A DNA stretch of 64,000 nucleotides from Candidatus Williamhamiltonella defendens (GTDB taxonomy: Bacteria > Pseudomonadota > Gammaproteobacteria > Enterobacterales > Enterobacteriaceae). Below the pieces are notes generated by a model. The model did no database searches. It was not told the origin of the DNA and was given only the letters and a program-made list of their open reading frames with translations. Below, piece by piece: positions 20,689 through 32,557 of this stretch. How positions within the stretch are numbered: the stretch's first letter is position 1; each line of letters starts with the position of its first letter. The DNA lies in NCBI RefSeq assembly GCF_900699045.1, contig NZ_CAADHL010000001.1, positions 1 to 64,000 on the forward strand, read 5' to 3'. The position numbers and the translations under genes are program-made.

Positions 20689-21840
20689 TTAATCTGCCTG
20701 CTTACGTAAAAAAGCAGGGATATCAAGATAATCAGGTGCTTTTTTGATTTCCGTATCATCTTCGTTGCTTAAGTGATGATTTGTGTTCTTTGTCTCTTCA
20801 AGCAAAGGTGGCAGAACATTTGTTTGATAATGATGTTTTAATCCGGTCTGCATTTTTTTCTTAGCTGAAGTATTTTCTTGATGTTTATTCATTCCAATAC
20901 CTGTTGCCACCACGGTAACTCGCAATGCATCATTCATTTCTGGGTGTAAAGAAGTCCCGATCACCACAGTAGCATTGTCAGAAGCAAAAGCGCGTATGGT
21001 ATTACCCACTGTTTCAAATTCATCTAATTTGAGATCAAATCCTGCTGTGATATTCACCAACACACCACGAGCACCCGATAAATCGATATCTTCTAAGAGA
21101 GGACTGGAAATAGCCATCTCTGAAGCTTCTTCTGCTCTATCTTCGCCACTAGCTGATCCAGATCCCATCATTGCATATCCCATTTCAGACATGACCGTAC
21201 GTACATCCGCAAAATCGACATTCATTAAGCCAGGGCGTGTAATTAATTCAGCGATCCCTTGTACTGCCCCTTTTAATACATCATTAGCTGCACTAAACGC
21301 ATCCAGTAGAGAAATGCCTCGTCCCAATACTTTTAGCAATTTATCATTCGGAATAGTAATTAAAGAGTCCACATGCTTGGAGAGCTCGATAATACCTTGA
21401 TCGGCAAATAACATACGTTTTTTGCCCTCAAAATTAAAAGGTTTAGTAACCACAGCAACCGTTAAAACATTTAATTCTTTTGCGATTTCAGCTACCACAG
21501 GCGCGGCCCCTGTGCCTGTCCCTCCACCCATACCAGCCGCGATAAAGACCATATCAGCTCCTTCAAGAGCAGCCCTCAAAGCCTCCCTATCTTCTTCAGC
21601 CGCGTTTCGTCCAACATCAGGATTTGCACCAGCCCCTAAACCTTTAGTAATGGTGTTCCCAATTTGAATTGTTTGACCCACAGTCGTTTTACGCAATACT
21701 TGAGCATCCGTATTGACAACAAAAAATTCAACACCTTCAATGTGTTCTTTTACCATGTGCTCGACAGCGTTCCCGCCACCGCCGCCAACACCAATGACTT
21801 TAATAATTGCTTCATTGGTTATTTCAACTGGTTCAAACAT
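20689..21840 (-). CDS. ftsZ: FtsZ, tubulin-like division GTPase
   Basis: Polymerises into the Z ring at mid-cell. 383 residues (E. coli 383). The tubulin signature GGGTGTGAAPVVAE lies near 104, preceded by GVGGGGGNAVEHM. The T7 loop is NVDFADVRTVM. After a variable linker the C-terminal peptide DYLDIPAFLRKQAD, which binds FtsA and ZipA, is complete. 146 bases downstream of ftsA. Intact. Confidence 0.98.
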   Translation of the reverse strand: MFEPVEITNEAIIKVIGVGGGGGNAVEHMVKEHIEGVEFFVVNTDAQVLRKTTVGQTIQIGNTITKGLGAGANPDVGRNAAEEDREALRAALEGADMVFIAAGMGGGTGTGAAPVVAEIAKELNVLTVAVVTKPFNFEGKKRMLFADQGIIELSKHVDSLITIPNDKLLKVLGRGISLLDAFSAANDVLKGAVQGIAELITRPGLMNVDFADVRTVMSEMGYAMMGSGSASGEDRAEEASEMAISSPLLEDIDLSGARGVLVNITAGFDLKLDEFETVGNTIRAFASDNATVVIGTSLHPEMNDALRVTVVATGIGMNKHQENTSAKKKMQTGLKHHYQTNVLPPLLEETKNTNHHLSNEDDTEIKKAPDYLDIPAFLRKQAD

Positions 21841-21986
21841 AGTTTTCTCCGTTTCGCATTTTTGCGGCTACTTAAAATCATTTTTTGATATTTTATGAAA
21901 AAAATTAAAAGAGGTTTTTATTATTCTTTATTGATTTTTTCCTAATTTTTATCCATTATTTCAATCTTATGATGATATTTGAATAC

Positions 21987-23246
21987 CTAAAATTCCTTCT
22001 TAAGCCATTTATGAATGCGTTTTAGTACACAACCCGTTAGAAAACATTTTTTTATTTCTGATTCGGCACCTAAATGGCATTCTTTACCATAATGTAATAA
22101 ACCAACCACAGTAGAATAGTCCGGATTATGTACATAATCGGTCAAACCGGTAATATTAAGAGGCGTTGCAACTCGCACCTGATAAGTATTGAAGATTTTT
22201 TGGGCACAGTTTACTAGGCCATTCATCTGAGCAGCGCCTCCTGTTAATACAATACCTGCAGCAAGATGGTGCTTTAACCCCTGATGACGTAATTTATTCT
22301 GCAGCTGTAGAATTTCATCCTGCACTAACTGTAACAATTCGGCATAGCGAGGCTCTATGACTTCAGCTAATGCCTGCCGCTGCAAGCTACGGGGAGGGCG
22401 TCCTCCGACACTCGGCACTTCCACTTTATCATCTTTTGGAATCATCTTTCCTAAAGCACAACCGTATCTCACTTTAATGGCTTCCGCATCACTAGGAGGC
22501 GTACCAAAAGCATAGGCAATATCTCTAGTCACTACATTTCCGGCATAAGGGATCACCTTGCTATGACGTAATGCCCCATTATAATAAACGGCCATGTCCA
22601 TTGTACCTGCACCAATGTCAATTAAGCAGACACCTAATTCACGTTCATCTTCCGCTAATACGGCATAACTTGCCGCTAAACCAGAAAATATCAATTGATC
22701 CACTTTCAAACCGCAGCGTTCAACCGCTTTTGCAATATTTTTTGCCATATCGTTATGGCATGTGATCAGGTGCACTTTAGCCTGCATACGAACACCACAA
22801 AGGCCAATCGGATTTTTTATCCCTTCTTGATAATCAATCGCATATTCCTGTGGAATCACATGCAAAATACGGTGTTCATCTCTGACTCGTACAGATTTGG
22901 CAGTATGCATAACACTATCAACATCTCCTTGAGTGACTTCCTTTTCTAAAATAGGGACCATACCTATTTCATTGTGACAGCTGATATGCTTACCAGATAA
23001 GGCTAAATAGATGGAAGAAATCTGACAGTCAGCCATCAATTCAGCTTGATCAACCGCACGTTGAACACATTTTATGACAGACTCAAGATCGTTCACGCCT
23101 CCTTTATCCATTCCCTTAGACAGGCAATTACCGATTCCAATAATATTGATTATTCCATCGGGCAATACCTCACCGACTAATACACAGACTTTTGCCGTGC
23201 CTATCTCAAGGCCTACCACTAATTTTTTATCTGTTGATTTCATCAT
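21987..23246 (-). CDS. ftsA: FtsA, actin-like membrane tether of the Z ring
   Basis: Links FtsZ to the membrane. 419 residues (E. coli 420). The phosphate-binding motif GLEIGTAKVCVLVGE and IDIGAGTMDMAVY are present, as is the adenosine motif VLTGGAAQMNG. The last helix CVLKRIHKWLKKEF is the amphipathic membrane-targeting sequence. Follows ftsQ by 36 bases. Intact. Confidence 0.97.
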   Translation of the reverse strand: MMKSTDKKLVVGLEIGTAKVCVLVGEVLPDGIINIIGIGNCLSKGMDKGGVNDLESVIKCVQRAVDQAELMADCQISSIYLALSGKHISCHNEIGMVPILEKEVTQGDVDSVMHTAKSVRVRDEHRILHVIPQEYAIDYQEGIKNPIGLCGVRMQAKVHLITCHNDMAKNIAKAVERCGLKVDQLIFSGLAASYAVLAEDERELGVCLIDIGAGTMDMAVYYNGALRHSKVIPYAGNVVTRDIAYAFGTPPSDAEAIKVRYGCALGKMIPKDDKVEVPSVGGRPPRSLQRQALAEVIEPRYAELLQLVQDEILQLQNKLRHQGLKHHLAAGIVLTGGAAQMNGLVNCAQKIFNTYQVRVATPLNITGLTDYVHNPDYSTVVGLLHYGKECHLGAESEIKKCFLTGCVLKRIHKWLKKEF

Positions 23247-23282
23247 TATTATTTTGCCTGTATCTCATATTACTCAGGGCGG

Positions 23283-24089
23283 TTATTTCTTACTCTGCAT
23301 CTGTACAGGCTGGGTCTCGACAAATATAGGAGACCAATGAACTGCTGCACCATTTTTATACCGTAAATCAATATAATCGATACGTTGATCAGGATGATTT
23401 TCAAAAAATGGATATAATTCAATGAAGCGTTTTAAACGTGATATTATATGAACTTTTCCAATTTCAAGCCGAATCTCGTTATCTAAAATCAATTGCCAAG
23501 AGCGTCGTGCACTCATCTCTGCCATTTTTAAATGAAACTTATGTGCGGATAACAACTGATCCATAGCACGATAAGAAGCCAGCGTATCCTCTTGACTGCC
23601 TTCAGGGCCATAGAGCAACACTAATCTTTCATGTGTCATACGCTCATGAGGCACGCTGAATATTTTCCCTTCATGATCCAGTAAATGTAAGTCGTTCCAA
23701 ACAGCTATAGGCACATAATCTGTAACATGAATATCAAGTTTATCAGGCCAGTGTTTTCGCACATACCCCTGTTTTACCCAAGGGAAACGTTTTATTGCCT
23801 GTTGAAGCAGGTAAACGTCTTCTTCCATAAAAGAGTGAGCTATGCCTGTTGATAAAATCGCTTGTTGAATATCTTTTTTTGTAGTGAAGCGCCTTTCACC
23901 TGTCAACAATAATGTTGAAAGAGGGGATGAATACGTTTGTTTAACCTGCTTAATCGCCCAATAGGATGCTATGCACAAAACAACTAAAAGTATCCAAAAA
24001 AAAATGATCCCCAAAAACGGTCGAGAATCGCGCAATATTCTCTTATTTTTTTTGATATTACGCGCTTTTTTTAAAACAGCTTGGGACAT
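23283..24089 (-). CDS. ftsQ: FtsQ, division protein
   Basis: Bitopic inner-membrane protein that recruits FtsB/FtsL. 268 residues (E. coli 276). A cytoplasmic basic tail (1-25) is followed by one membrane helix (about 27-47). The POTRA domain starts LSTLLLTGERRFTTKKDIQQ, and the beta domain includes YVRKHWPDKLDIHV. One base separates its start from the ddlB stop. Intact. Confidence 0.95.
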   Translation of the reverse strand: MSQAVLKKARNIKKNKRILRDSRPFLGIIFFWILLVVLCIASYWAIKQVKQTYSSPLSTLLLTGERRFTTKKDIQQAILSTGIAHSFMEEDVYLLQQAIKRFPWVKQGYVRKHWPDKLDIHVTDYVPIAVWNDLHLLDHEGKIFSVPHERMTHERLVLLYGPEGSQEDTLASYRAMDQLLSAHKFHLKMAEMSARRSWQLILDNEIRLEIGKVHIISRLKRFIELYPFFENHPDQRIDYIDLRYKNGAAVHWSPIFVETQPVQMQSKK

Positions 24090-24090
24090 A

Positions 24091-25053
24091 TTAATGTGCC
24101 AATGACAATATTTTACAAACCAGTTCAGAAAAGCTAAAACCTGCTTGGCGCGCCGCCATCGGAAAAAGGCTATGGTCTGTCATACCAGGGGCAGTATTGA
24201 TTTCCATTAAATAAAAATAGCCTTCGTCATCTAACATGACGTCTACCCTTCCCCAACCATCACAACCTAATACCCGATAAGCATTCATTGATAATGTCGC
24301 CAATTGTTTTTCTTGCTCCTGTTTTAAACCACTTGGACAAAAATACTGTGTTTTATCTGAAACATACTTTGCTTGATAATCATAAAAGATATCGGATACC
24401 TGAATTCGAATTGAGGGTAAAACGGTGTCACCTAGTATGGCTACTGTCAATTCTGTTCCAGAATGCCATTTTTCAACGAGTATTTCTTCGTCATAATGCC
24501 AAGCTTTTTTCAGTGCATCGTCCATCTGATCAAGATTCTCTACCTTGGTCATACCAAAACTCGAGCCTTCACGACTTGGTTTCACTATTAAGGGTAGACC
24601 CAATTGATTGATATTTTTTATTAATTTATTAGAAATGCTATTATTTGATAATAAATCATTTGCTGTATTTTTGGTAAAATTTGGTAAAATCTGACGACGA
24701 TTAAGAACAACATAAGGGGATACAGGTAAACTAGCGCCCTGAAATATCATTTTGCTGCGATGTTTATCCATCGCCAATGCGGACGCTATCACACCACTTC
24801 CAGTATAAGGAATCTTTAAAAATTCCAGCACCGCTTGTATATGACCGTCTTCACCGTCCCTACCATGTAAAGCGATAAAGGCTTTAGTAAAACCCGTCTC
24901 TTTCAACTTAGTCAAAAGAAAATTTTTTGTATCGATCGGCCAGGCGTCTATCCCTGCTTCTCTTAAACCAGCCACCACAGCATGCCCGGATTGCAAAGAT
25001 ATCTTCCGCTCAGAAGAGGTTCCGCCAATTAAAACGGCCACTTTCTCAGACAT
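24091..25053 (-). CDS. ddlB: D-alanine--D-alanine ligase
   Basis: Makes the D-Ala-D-Ala dipeptide for cell-wall precursors with ATP. 320 residues, ATP-grasp fold. Motifs: [17 protein letters not shown] at the start, [41 protein letters not shown], and the metal-binding [23 protein letters not shown]. About 15 extra residues near 135-150 ([16 protein letters not shown]) are asparagine-rich, likely an AT-driven expansion in a loop. Between murC and ftsQ, as in E. coli. Confidence 0.96.
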   Translation of the reverse strand: MSEKVAVLIGGTSSERKISLQSGHAVVAGLREAGIDAWPIDTKNFLLTKLKETGFTKAFIALHGRDGEDGHIQAVLEFLKIPYTGSGVIASALAMDKHRSKMIFQGASLPVSPYVVLNRRQILPNFTKNTANDLLSNNSISNKLIKNINQLGLPLIVKPSREGSSFGMTKVENLDQMDDALKKAWHYDEEILVEKWHSGTELTVAILGDTVLPSIRIQVSDIFYDYQAKYVSDKTQYFCPSGLKQEQEKQLATLSMNAYRVLGCDGWGRVDVMLDDEGYFYLMEINTAPGMTDHSLFPMAARQAGFSFSELVCKILSLAH

Positions 25054-25066
25054 AATGACTCTCTTT

Positions 25067-26527
25067 TTAAATAAATGGCGGCACTTTTAGCTCACATTCA
25101 GCGAGTGTTCTGGCAACTTTACCAATATTGCCCGCACCCTGAACCAGCACCATGTCGTTCTCTTTTAATTGTTTTGCCAGTAAAGATGGTAATTTTTCGT
25201 GATCGGTGACCAGAATAGGCCTTCTATGACTGAAATCATGAATGCTGTCGCAGAGCGCATCACTACTGATATCTGGTATAGGTGATTCCCCTGCCGAATA
25301 AATCTCTAACATCAATAAAACATCTACTTGAGACAGTACTTTTACAAAGTCATCGTAAAGATCTCGAGTCCGAGTGTAACGGTGAGGTTGAAAAATCATG
25401 ACAATGCGTTTTTTAGGCCACCCTACCCTCGCCGCCTTAATGGTTGCGGCCACTTCAGTGGGATGATGACCATAATCATCGATTAACATCACTTCCCCCT
25501 GCTGCCCATTGATAGGATGTAATGGAAAAATGCCTAAACAATCAAAACGTCTCCCTATACCTTGGAAAAAAGACAATGCTTGTAAAATGTGATCGTCTTT
25601 AACGCCTTCTTCTGTCGCGACCGCAATAGCCGACGCCGCATTTAACGCATTATGACGACCAGGCGCATTCAGTTGTATTTTTAAAATAGGTTTATGAGCC
25701 CGTTCTAACGTAAAGTAGCTAGTAAATTCTTTTTGTTCATAACCGGTGATCTTAATATCTGCATCTTCACTAAAACCATATGTCGTGATATGTCTAGCAA
25801 TACGAGGCAGGAGTGTACGAATCACTTGATCATCAAGACAAAGAATGGCTCGGCCATAAAAAGGTAAATTGTGTAAAAAATTAATAAAAGTCTGTTTTAA
25901 ATGTTCAAAATTACCCTGATAGGTATCCATATGATCGGCTTCAATATTGGTGATAATCGCAACCAAAGGCTGAAGGTGAATAAATGAAGCATCGCTTTCA
26001 TCTGCTTCAACAATAAGATAACGACTGGAGCCGAGTTGCGCATGTTTTCCTGCGGATTTGATCAACCCCCCATTGACAAAGGTGGGATCTAATCCTGCTT
26101 GAGCGTAAATACTGGCAACCATGGCGGTTGTAGTGGTTTTTCCATGAGTCCCGGCGATGGCAATACCATATCGAAAACGCATCAGTTCAGCCAACATTTC
26201 TGCTCTTTGAATGACAGGAATGCGGGCCTCATGTGCAGCAAGAATTTCTGGATTATCTTCAGGAATGGCACTAGAAACGACCACGACACTCGCATTTTTT
26301 ACATTGTCACGATGATGATGCAAAAAAACACAGATCCCTAAATGACTGAGCTGCTGTGTGACCGCATTCTCGGCCAAGTCAGAGCCGGTAATTTTATAGC
26401 CCTCGTTTGCTAATACCTCCGCGATACCGCCCATGCCTGCTCCCCCGATTCCAACAAAATGAATATGTCGGACTCGTTTCATTTCAGGCACCATAGTGCG
26501 TAATTTGGTTAATTGTTTTTGATTCAT
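25067..26527 (-). CDS. murC: UDP-N-acetylmuramate--L-alanine ligase
   Basis: Adds L-Ala to UDP-MurNAc. 486 residues (E. coli 491). Rossmann start [23 protein letters not shown]-loop [14 protein letters not shown] (about 120), Mur ligase EADESDASF and the histidine motif [10 protein letters not shown]. 9 bases after murG. Intact. Confidence 0.97.
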   Translation of the reverse strand: MNQKQLTKLRTMVPEMKRVRHIHFVGIGGAGMGGIAEVLANEGYKITGSDLAENAVTQQLSHLGICVFLHHHRDNVKNASVVVVSSAIPEDNPEILAAHEARIPVIQRAEMLAELMRFRYGIAIAGTHGKTTTTAMVASIYAQAGLDPTFVNGGLIKSAGKHAQLGSSRYLIVEADESDASFIHLQPLVAIITNIEADHMDTYQGNFEHLKQTFINFLHNLPFYGRAILCLDDQVIRTLLPRIARHITTYGFSEDADIKITGYEQKEFTSYFTLERAHKPILKIQLNAPGRHNALNAASAIAVATEEGVKDDHILQALSFFQGIGRRFDCLGIFPLHPINGQQGEVMLIDDYGHHPTEVAATIKAARVGWPKKRIVMIFQPHRYTRTRDLYDDFVKVLSQVDVLLMLEIYSAGESPIPDISSDALCDSIHDFSHRRPILVTDHEKLPSLLAKQLKENDMVLVQGAGNIGKVARTLAECELKVPPFI

Positions 26528-26536
26528 TTTTTGACT

Positions 26537-27616
26537 CTATGAAAAATTATTTGTTTTAATAGCCGATTTTATGGCAGAGACAACCTGCTCGGTGGCATCA
26601 GGTTTTCCCACTGTTTTTGCTTTTTCTGCCATTCTGAGCAATGTCGAACGATCCCAACTCTCCAGTAAATTGACGATAGTTTTTATACTGAGTTTATTTT
26701 GCTCTACTATTTTTGCTGCCCCTGCTTTCTCTAAAGGCAAAGCATTCCAATATTGCTGACGATCTGTGTGTTGAAAGGGAACAAATATTGCTGGCAAACC
26801 TACTACGGCAACTTCGCTGACCGTCAAAGCACCGGAGCGGCAAAAAATAACATCCGCCCAGCAGTAAGCTTTAGCCATACAGTCAATAAATTCGACCACC
26901 TTGTAAGGGGACTGCTTTTTGTTCTGATAAGCTAGCAGAACATGTTGTGCCCGATTTTTGCCAACTTGGTGCCAAACAAGGATTTTTTCTCCTAAATGCG
27001 TAGTGATAGATGGCATCATTTGATTCAGTATATCTGCGCCCTGACTTCCTCCTAAAACCAAAATCCGCAATGGGCCTGAACGCTCAGAAAAGCGTTCATT
27101 TGGAAGAGGTAATTTTAACAGCTCTGCTCTAACAGGGTTCCCAACTATTTCTGCATTTGAAAGAGCCCCAGAAAAAGCCTGTAAGCGTTTTTTGGCCATT
27201 TTGCTCAGACAACGATTTGTCAAACCTGCTATCACATTTTGCTCATGAACTACCAGTGGCACGCCTAATAGCCATGCAGCCAAGCCTGCAGGACCAGAAA
27301 CATAGCCCCCCATACACAGTATGGCATCCGGTTTATAAGCCCTAATAATTTTTTTAGCTTGACATGCCGCCCGAAAAATTTCTAATGAAGACCATACTTG
27401 AGATAAAAAGCGTTTATTTTTTAAACCAGAAATTTCAATGAAATCGATTTCAATTCCATGCTGAGGCACTAAAGTGGCTTCCATTCTGTTTTTTGTGCCC
27501 ATCCAACGAATATGCCATCCCTCTGCCATCAGATGATGAGCGACGCTCAGAGCTGGGAAAATATGGCCCCCTGTACCCCCTGCCAATACCATCAAGTGTT
27601 TTTTCTTCTGTGTCAT
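26537..27616 (-). CDS. murG: MurG, lipid II-forming GlcNAc transferase
   Basis: Peripheral inner-membrane enzyme that adds GlcNAc to lipid I. 359 residues. The glycine-rich loop [15 protein letters not shown], the second loop [18 protein letters not shown] and the donor site [23 protein letters not shown] are all clear. It overlaps ftsW by 4 bases. Intact. Confidence 0.97.
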   Translation of the reverse strand: MTQKKKHLMVLAGGTGGHIFPALSVAHHLMAEGWHIRWMGTKNRMEATLVPQHGIEIDFIEISGLKNKRFLSQVWSSLEIFRAACQAKKIIRAYKPDAILCMGGYVSGPAGLAAWLLGVPLVVHEQNVIAGLTNRCLSKMAKKRLQAFSGALSNAEIVGNPVRAELLKLPLPNERFSERSGPLRILVLGGSQGADILNQMMPSITTHLGEKILVWHQVGKNRAQHVLLAYQNKKQSPYKVVEFIDCMAKAYCWADVIFCRSGALTVSEVAVVGLPAIFVPFQHTDRQQYWNALPLEKAGAAKIVEQNKLSIKTIVNLLESWDRSTLLRMAEKAKTVGKPDATEQVVSAIKSAIKTNNFS

Positions 27617-28785
27617 GTTTTACTTCTCGCAAAGGCTTGGCTCATAGCCAAACGAGTCTCAAAATCAATACGTAGCAGCACGGCAATGGCGATCATGGTC
27701 ATCACTACACTCGATCCTCCGTAACTAATCAATGGCAGAGTTAACCCCTTAGTGGGTAATAATCCCGAGGCGGCGCCTACGTTAATCAAGCTCTGAAAGC
27801 TCAGCCAGATCCCGATCGCACAGGCTAAAAAACCAGAGAATTGTTGTTCAAATTTTAATGCTCGATAACCAATAAACAAAGCGCGAAAAGAGATCCCAAA
27901 TATCAGGGATAAAACTACGATTACTCCCAGATAACCCAGTTCTTCACCGATAATAGAAAAAATAAAATCAGTGTGCGCTTCCGGCAAATATTCTAATTTT
28001 TGGATAGAATGGCCTAAGCCTTGACCCCATAATTCACCACGGCCGAATGCCATTAAAGATTGTGTGAGTTGATAGCCGCTGCCGAAAGGATCCGCCCAAG
28101 GATCCCAAAATGATGTGACACGCCGCATACGATAAGGTTCTAAAATAATTAATAAAAATACACTCAATAGGCCTGAGATAATTATGGCTAAAAATTGCCA
28201 GAGCCTTGCCCCGCTTAAAAAAAGCAACGATAAGGTGGTCATGAACATGACGAGTACAGTGCCTAAATCTGGCTGAGCTAATAACAAAATCGACAGAATC
28301 AGCATCACTCCAATAGGTTTACAAAATCCCCAAAAATAACGGCGGACTTCTTTTGCTTTTCGAACAAGGTAGTGAGATAGATATAAAAAAAAAGATAATT
28401 TGACACATTCTGCAGGTTGAATCCGAATTATCCCTAAGGCAATCCAGCGTGAGGCACCATTGATAGAATGCCCTATAAATAACACTGTCACCAACATCGA
28501 GATGCTGATTAATAAAAACACATAAGCGTAACGCTGCCAATGTGCCATCGAAATTTCTAAGACGCAGAGAGAGAAGAAAAAAGAGAGACTAAAATAAACG
28601 GCACTGTGTTTAGAAAATAAGAAGGGATCTCCGTTTAATCTCTGACTGACCGGCATGGAAGCAGAGGTGGACATCACAAATCCTAGTGCCACTAAACATA
28701 ATGTCATCCAAAGCAAAAAACGATCGTAAAAAGCATCATGAGTCGAATGTTTTTTTAATTTTCTGAAAAAAGAGAAGAGGTTCAT
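27613..28785 (-). CDS. ftsW: FtsW, septal peptidoglycan polymerase
   Basis: SEDS-family glycosyltransferase that works with FtsI. 390 residues, about ten membrane helices. The conserved loop includes [22 protein letters not shown] and, near the end, [16 protein letters not shown], the family signature. It overlaps both murD and murG by 4 bases. Slightly shorter N-terminus than E. coli (414 residues). Intact. Confidence 0.96.
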   Translation of the reverse strand: MNLFSFFRKLKKHSTHDAFYDRFLLWMTLCLVALGFVMSTSASMPVSQRLNGDPFLFSKHSAVYFSLSFFFSLCVLEISMAHWQRYAYVFLLISISMLVTVLFIGHSINGASRWIALGIIRIQPAECVKLSFFLYLSHYLVRKAKEVRRYFWGFCKPIGVMLILSILLLAQPDLGTVLVMFMTTLSLLFLSGARLWQFLAIIISGLLSVFLLIILEPYRMRRVTSFWDPWADPFGSGYQLTQSLMAFGRGELWGQGLGHSIQKLEYLPEAHTDFIFSIIGEELGYLGVIVVLSLIFGISFRALFIGYRALKFEQQFSGFLACAIGIWLSFQSLINVGAASGLLPTKGLTLPLISYGGSSVVMTMIAIAVLLRIDFETRLAMSQAFARSKT

Positions 28786-30119
28786 GCGCCGAGCTCCTTT
28801 GCCAGATGAGAAAATTCTTGCCCACGTTGCTCAAAATCAGAAAATTGATCGAAACTAGCGCAAGCAGGTGAGAGTAAAACCGTATCCCCTTTTTTTAAAC
28901 GAGATTTTAATAATTTCATCGCTTGTTCTAGAGTTTCTGTGCGTTGCGAAACCTCTGGTCTGAGTGCGGCTAAGGTTTCAGCGCCTTGACCAAAGCAGTA
29001 AATTTGAATTCTATTGTGGTTTAAGTCAGGTTGCAGTATCGAAAAATCAGCCGATTTGCCCTGTCCTCCTAACAATAAATGTAACGTGCCTTGACACTGC
29101 ACACTCTTGATGGCAGCACTGGTACTGCCGACATTCGTCGCTTTTGAATCATTAATCCAGCAAACACCATTTTTTTCAAAAATCTTTTCGAAACGATGGG
29201 GGAGCCCTGGATATTCAATTAATGCTTTCAAACTGGCTTCACGAGGTATCTCCGCCGTATCCGCTAATGCCAATGCCGCCAATGCATTGAGGTAATTATG
29301 TTTACCGATAAGCTTCATGTCTTTTGTGTTCAATACATTTTGATCTAATGCCTGTAACCAAAAATCATGGCCGTCTTGATGTAACCGATATTGCCCCTGA
29401 TTTAGGCCAAAAGACACTTCAAATTTAGTAGCTGTTTTTTGTGTTCCATTTCTGGGTAAAGTCAGAGGATCATCGGCATTAATGACAGCCGTGTGGGCAT
29501 TTTGATAAATACGTAATTTGGCCGCTTGGTATTGGTTTAAACCCAAAGGATAACGATCGGTATGATCTTCGGTGATATTGAGAACGGTGGCGGCTTTGGC
29601 AGATAAAGTATGAGTGGTTTCTAATTGAAAGCTGGAAAGCTCCAATACAAAAAGACGGCTTTTTTGTGTTAACAGCTTAAGAGCAGGGATGCCGATATTC
29701 CCTCCTATAGAAACGGGCCAACCTGCCGTTTTAGCCATTTGCGTTACTAAAGTAGTGACTGTGCTTTTACCGTTAGATCCGGTTACAGCCACCACAGGAA
29801 CTGATGGAATTTCACGACAAAATAATTCGATATCCCCAATGATATCGATGCCTTTTTTTGAGGCCGCTTGGAGCATGGGATGTGCTAGTGAAATACCTGG
29901 GCTTAACAAGATCACATCTGCCATCATAAGCCATTTTTCATGGAATCCACCAAGATGACAGTCGACACGGGAGGGTACAGCACTCAAGCCAGGAGGACTC
30001 GCACGGGTATCCATAACCCGCGGCACTATTCCTCGTGAGAGGAAAAAATCAAGGCACGAAAGACCTGTGGATCCTAATCCAACGATGACAATCTTCTGTC
30101 CCTGATAATGGGGTCTCAT
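28782..30119 (-). CDS. murD: UDP-N-acetylmuramoylalanine--D-glutamate ligase
   Basis: Adds D-Glu to UDP-MurNAc-L-Ala. About 445 residues (E. coli 438). The frame is open from an ATG at 30176, but the start at 30119 ([16 protein letters not shown]) overlaps the mraY stop as TAATG and fits the family. The longer start would add 19 residues inside mraY. P-loop [14 protein letters not shown], carbamylated-lysine region, and [18 protein letters not shown] are present. Confidence 0.95.
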   Translation of the reverse strand: MRPHYQGQKIVIVGLGSTGLSCLDFFLSRGIVPRVMDTRASPPGLSAVPSRVDCHLGGFHEKWLMMADVILLSPGISLAHPMLQAASKKGIDIIGDIELFCREIPSVPVVAVTGSNGKSTVTTLVTQMAKTAGWPVSIGGNIGIPALKLLTQKSRLFVLELSSFQLETTHTLSAKAATVLNITEDHTDRYPLGLNQYQAAKLRIYQNAHTAVINADDPLTLPRNGTQKTATKFEVSFGLNQGQYRLHQDGHDFWLQALDQNVLNTKDMKLIGKHNYLNALAALALADTAEIPREASLKALIEYPGLPHRFEKIFEKNGVCWINDSKATNVGSTSAAIKSVQCQGTLHLLLGGQGKSADFSILQPDLNHNRIQIYCFGQGAETLAALRPEVSQRTETLEQAMKLLKSRLKKGDTVLLSPACASFDQFSDFEQRGQEFSHLAKELGA

Positions 30120-31201
30120 TACCTGACCTTTAGAGTGGCTAATGCGATCAATACAAACATCAAGGAAACAATCCAAAAACGGACAATCACTCTTGGTTCT
30201 GGCCAGCCTTTGAGTTCAAAATGATGATGAATGGGTGCCATGCGAAAAATACGTTCTCCCCTTAATTTGAAAGATCCCACCTGTAGAATGACCGATAAGG
30301 TTTCAATAACAAAGACTCCCCCCATAATAATCAATAAAAATTCTTGACGTAAAAGTACAGTAATTGTCCCTAATACACCTCCTAAGGCTAACGACCCGAC
30401 ATCTCCCATAAATACCTGCGCAGGATAAGTGTTAAACCAGAGAAAGCCGAGCCCTGCCCCTACAATAGCCGTGCATACCACAACAAGCTCGCCTGCGTGG
30501 CGTAGATAAGGAATGTGTAAATAATGTGCGAAATTAATGTTTCCTGTTGCCCAAGCCACCAGAGCAAGACCTGCCGCGACCAAAACAGTCGGCATGATAG
30601 CTAAACCATCTAACCCATCGGTCAGATTAACTGCGTTGCTGGTCCCTACGATGACAAAATAGGCTAATAAAACGTAAAGTAAACCTAATTGAGGCATAAT
30701 TTCTTTAAAGAAAGGCACCACTAATTGCGTTGCCGGTGTATTTTTTCCGAGGCTATATAGAAAAAAAGACAGCAATAAAGCCAGGATGGATTGCCAAAAA
30801 TATTTCCAGCGAGGAGATAATCCCCGTGCATTTTTTTTGACCACTTTACTATAATCATCGATAAAACCAATGAAACCATAGCCGACTAAAATAAACAGTA
30901 CAGACCAAACATAAGGATTTGCAGGATTAGCCCAGATCACTACAGAAATCAAAATAGACAGAAGGATCATTAATCCGCCCATGGTAGGTGTGCCACTTTT
31001 AGAAAAATGTGATTGGGGCCCATCATCACGAATGACCTGACCAATTTGTAATTTTTGCGACCAACGAATGAAAGAAGGGCCCGTCCATAAGGCAATGCAG
31101 AGTGCTGTTAGCAAGCTAACAATAGCTCGAAAAGTTAAGTACGCAAAGACATGAAACACAGAGTAAAATTTCACCAAATATTCTGCAAACCAGACTAGCA
31201 T
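30119..31201 (-). CDS. mraY: Phospho-MurNAc-pentapeptide translocase
   Basis: Makes lipid I on undecaprenyl phosphate in the inner membrane. 360 residues, the E. coli length, ten membrane helices. The aspartate motif [13 protein letters not shown], the catalytic [13 protein letters not shown] and the histidine cluster [17 protein letters not shown] are complete. It overlaps murF by 7 bases. Intact. Confidence 0.98.
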   Translation of the reverse strand: MLVWFAEYLVKFYSVFHVFAYLTFRAIVSLLTALCIALWTGPSFIRWSQKLQIGQVIRDDGPQSHFSKSGTPTMGGLMILLSILISVVIWANPANPYVWSVLFILVGYGFIGFIDDYSKVVKKNARGLSPRWKYFWQSILALLLSFFLYSLGKNTPATQLVVPFFKEIMPQLGLLYVLLAYFVIVGTSNAVNLTDGLDGLAIMPTVLVAAGLALVAWATGNINFAHYLHIPYLRHAGELVVVCTAIVGAGLGFLWFNTYPAQVFMGDVGSLALGGVLGTITVLLRQEFLLIIMGGVFVIETLSVILQVGSFKLRGERIFRMAPIHHHFELKGWPEPRVIVRFWIVSLMFVLIALATLKVR

Positions 31202-32556
31202 GATGCCTGCTCCTTAATATCTAAAACCAATTTTTCCATGGCTGAGCTCCGTGAGCCTTTCACTAAAATGCTTATTTCTGAATGCCCTAATAGTAAATCT
31301 TGCACTCGTTTAATTAATTTTTCTCGTCTAGTAAAATGTTCTCCATGCTCAATGCTATCTGTCATAAATTTACTTAAATATCCAAAACTGAACACTTTAT
31401 CGATTCCTGCTTGACGCATGACGTTCCCTATTTTTTTGTGACAATTTTTTGATTGTTCCCCTAATTCTGCCATATCTCCAACCACCATAACGCGATAACC
31501 CGGCATGTTCGACATCATTTCCGTGGCCGCGATCATAGAGCCGACATTCGCGTTATAAGTGTCATCTAGCAGTAATTTGCCAGGCCCCAAGATAATCGGG
31601 AATGCTCGACCAAGCATAGGTTTGAGTTCTGATAGCGCTTTAGATATGGCCGATAAATCTGCTCCTACCGAAATAGCCAGGGCGCTCGCGGCTAGCGCAT
31701 TCAAAACATTGTGAAGCCCGGGCAATGGTAAATATATTTTTTGGGATCCTAAGGGAGAATGCAAAGTAAAATCTGTAGCCAGTGGCATTTTTGAGATGTG
31801 GCTCGCAAAAAAATCGATTTCTTTTCCTTTTTCTAAACAAAAACGCCAGAGTCGCTTTCCACGAAAAACCGACTTCCATTTGGGCCAATCATGGCTGCTG
31901 GCATGGATAATCGCAGTCCCTGTTGGTGCAAGCGCTGTTAAAATTTCTCCTTTTGCTTTCGCAACCCCTTTAAAAGAGCCAAAACCGGACAAATGTGCTT
32001 GCGCTAAATTCGTAATCAATACATTTTCTGGACGGCTTAATGCGGCAGTATCCGCAATGTCCCCTGGTTGGCTGGCGCCTAATTCTAATACTGCAAAATC
32101 ATGTTCCGGGGTTAAGCGTAATAGTGTGAGTGGAACCCCAATGCAATTGTTATAATTGCCTTTGGTGTAAAGAACATGTCCAGATTGACGTAAAATCGCG
32201 GCCGTCATTTCTTTGACGGAGGTTTTTCCAGAAGAACCGGTTAAGGCAACTAGACGAGGGTTGACCTGTTGGCGAACCCATGCTGCTAATTGCCAGAGCG
32301 CTTTTAAAGTATTAGGAACAACAATTTGCGGCAATTTGATGGGTAATAAGCGTTCTACCAATAACCCGACGGCACCATGAGATTGGGCTTCGTCTGTAAA
32401 ATGGTGACCATCAAATTTTTCTCCCTTCAAGGCAACGAATAAAGCCCCTGGTTTAATAGCACGGCTATCAATCCCTATCTGTGTGATAGGCATGTTATCC
32501 CCAATCGAATGAACTTGAAGCACCTCAGCAAGCTCTTTCAAAAAAGTTGGGATCAT
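31195..32556 (-). CDS. murF: UDP-MurNAc-tripeptide--D-alanyl-D-alanine ligase
   Basis: Adds the D-Ala-D-Ala dipeptide to finish the pentapeptide precursor. 453 residues (E. coli 452). P-loop [19 protein letters not shown], Mur ligase segment [14 protein letters not shown], and [16 protein letters not shown] in the C-terminal domain. One base from the murE stop. Intact. Confidence 0.97.
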   Translation of the reverse strand: MIPTFLKELAEVLQVHSIGDNMPITQIGIDSRAIKPGALFVALKGEKFDGHHFTDEAQSHGAVGLLVERLLPIKLPQIVVPNTLKALWQLAAWVRQQVNPRLVALTGSSGKTSVKEMTAAILRQSGHVLYTKGNYNNCIGVPLTLLRLTPEHDFAVLELGASQPGDIADTAALSRPENVLITNLAQAHLSGFGSFKGVAKAKGEILTALAPTGTAIIHASSHDWPKWKSVFRGKRLWRFCLEKGKEIDFFASHISKMPLATDFTLHSPLGSQKIYLPLPGLHNVLNALAASALAISVGADLSAISKALSELKPMLGRAFPIILGPGKLLLDDTYNANVGSMIAATEMMSNMPGYRVMVVGDMAELGEQSKNCHKKIGNVMRQAGIDKVFSFGYLSKFMTDSIEHGEHFTRREKLIKRVQDLLLGHSEISILVKGSRSSAMEKLVLDIKEQASC

Positions 32557-32557
32557 C

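Noticed and set aside
20577-20759. ORF downstream of ftsZ
   Set aside because: It overlaps the ftsZ C-terminal tail in another frame and has no ribosome site or known relative.
30120-30176. Longer murD start
   Set aside because: It would lie inside mraY; the TAATG junction at 30119 and the family start [14 protein letters not shown] fit better.
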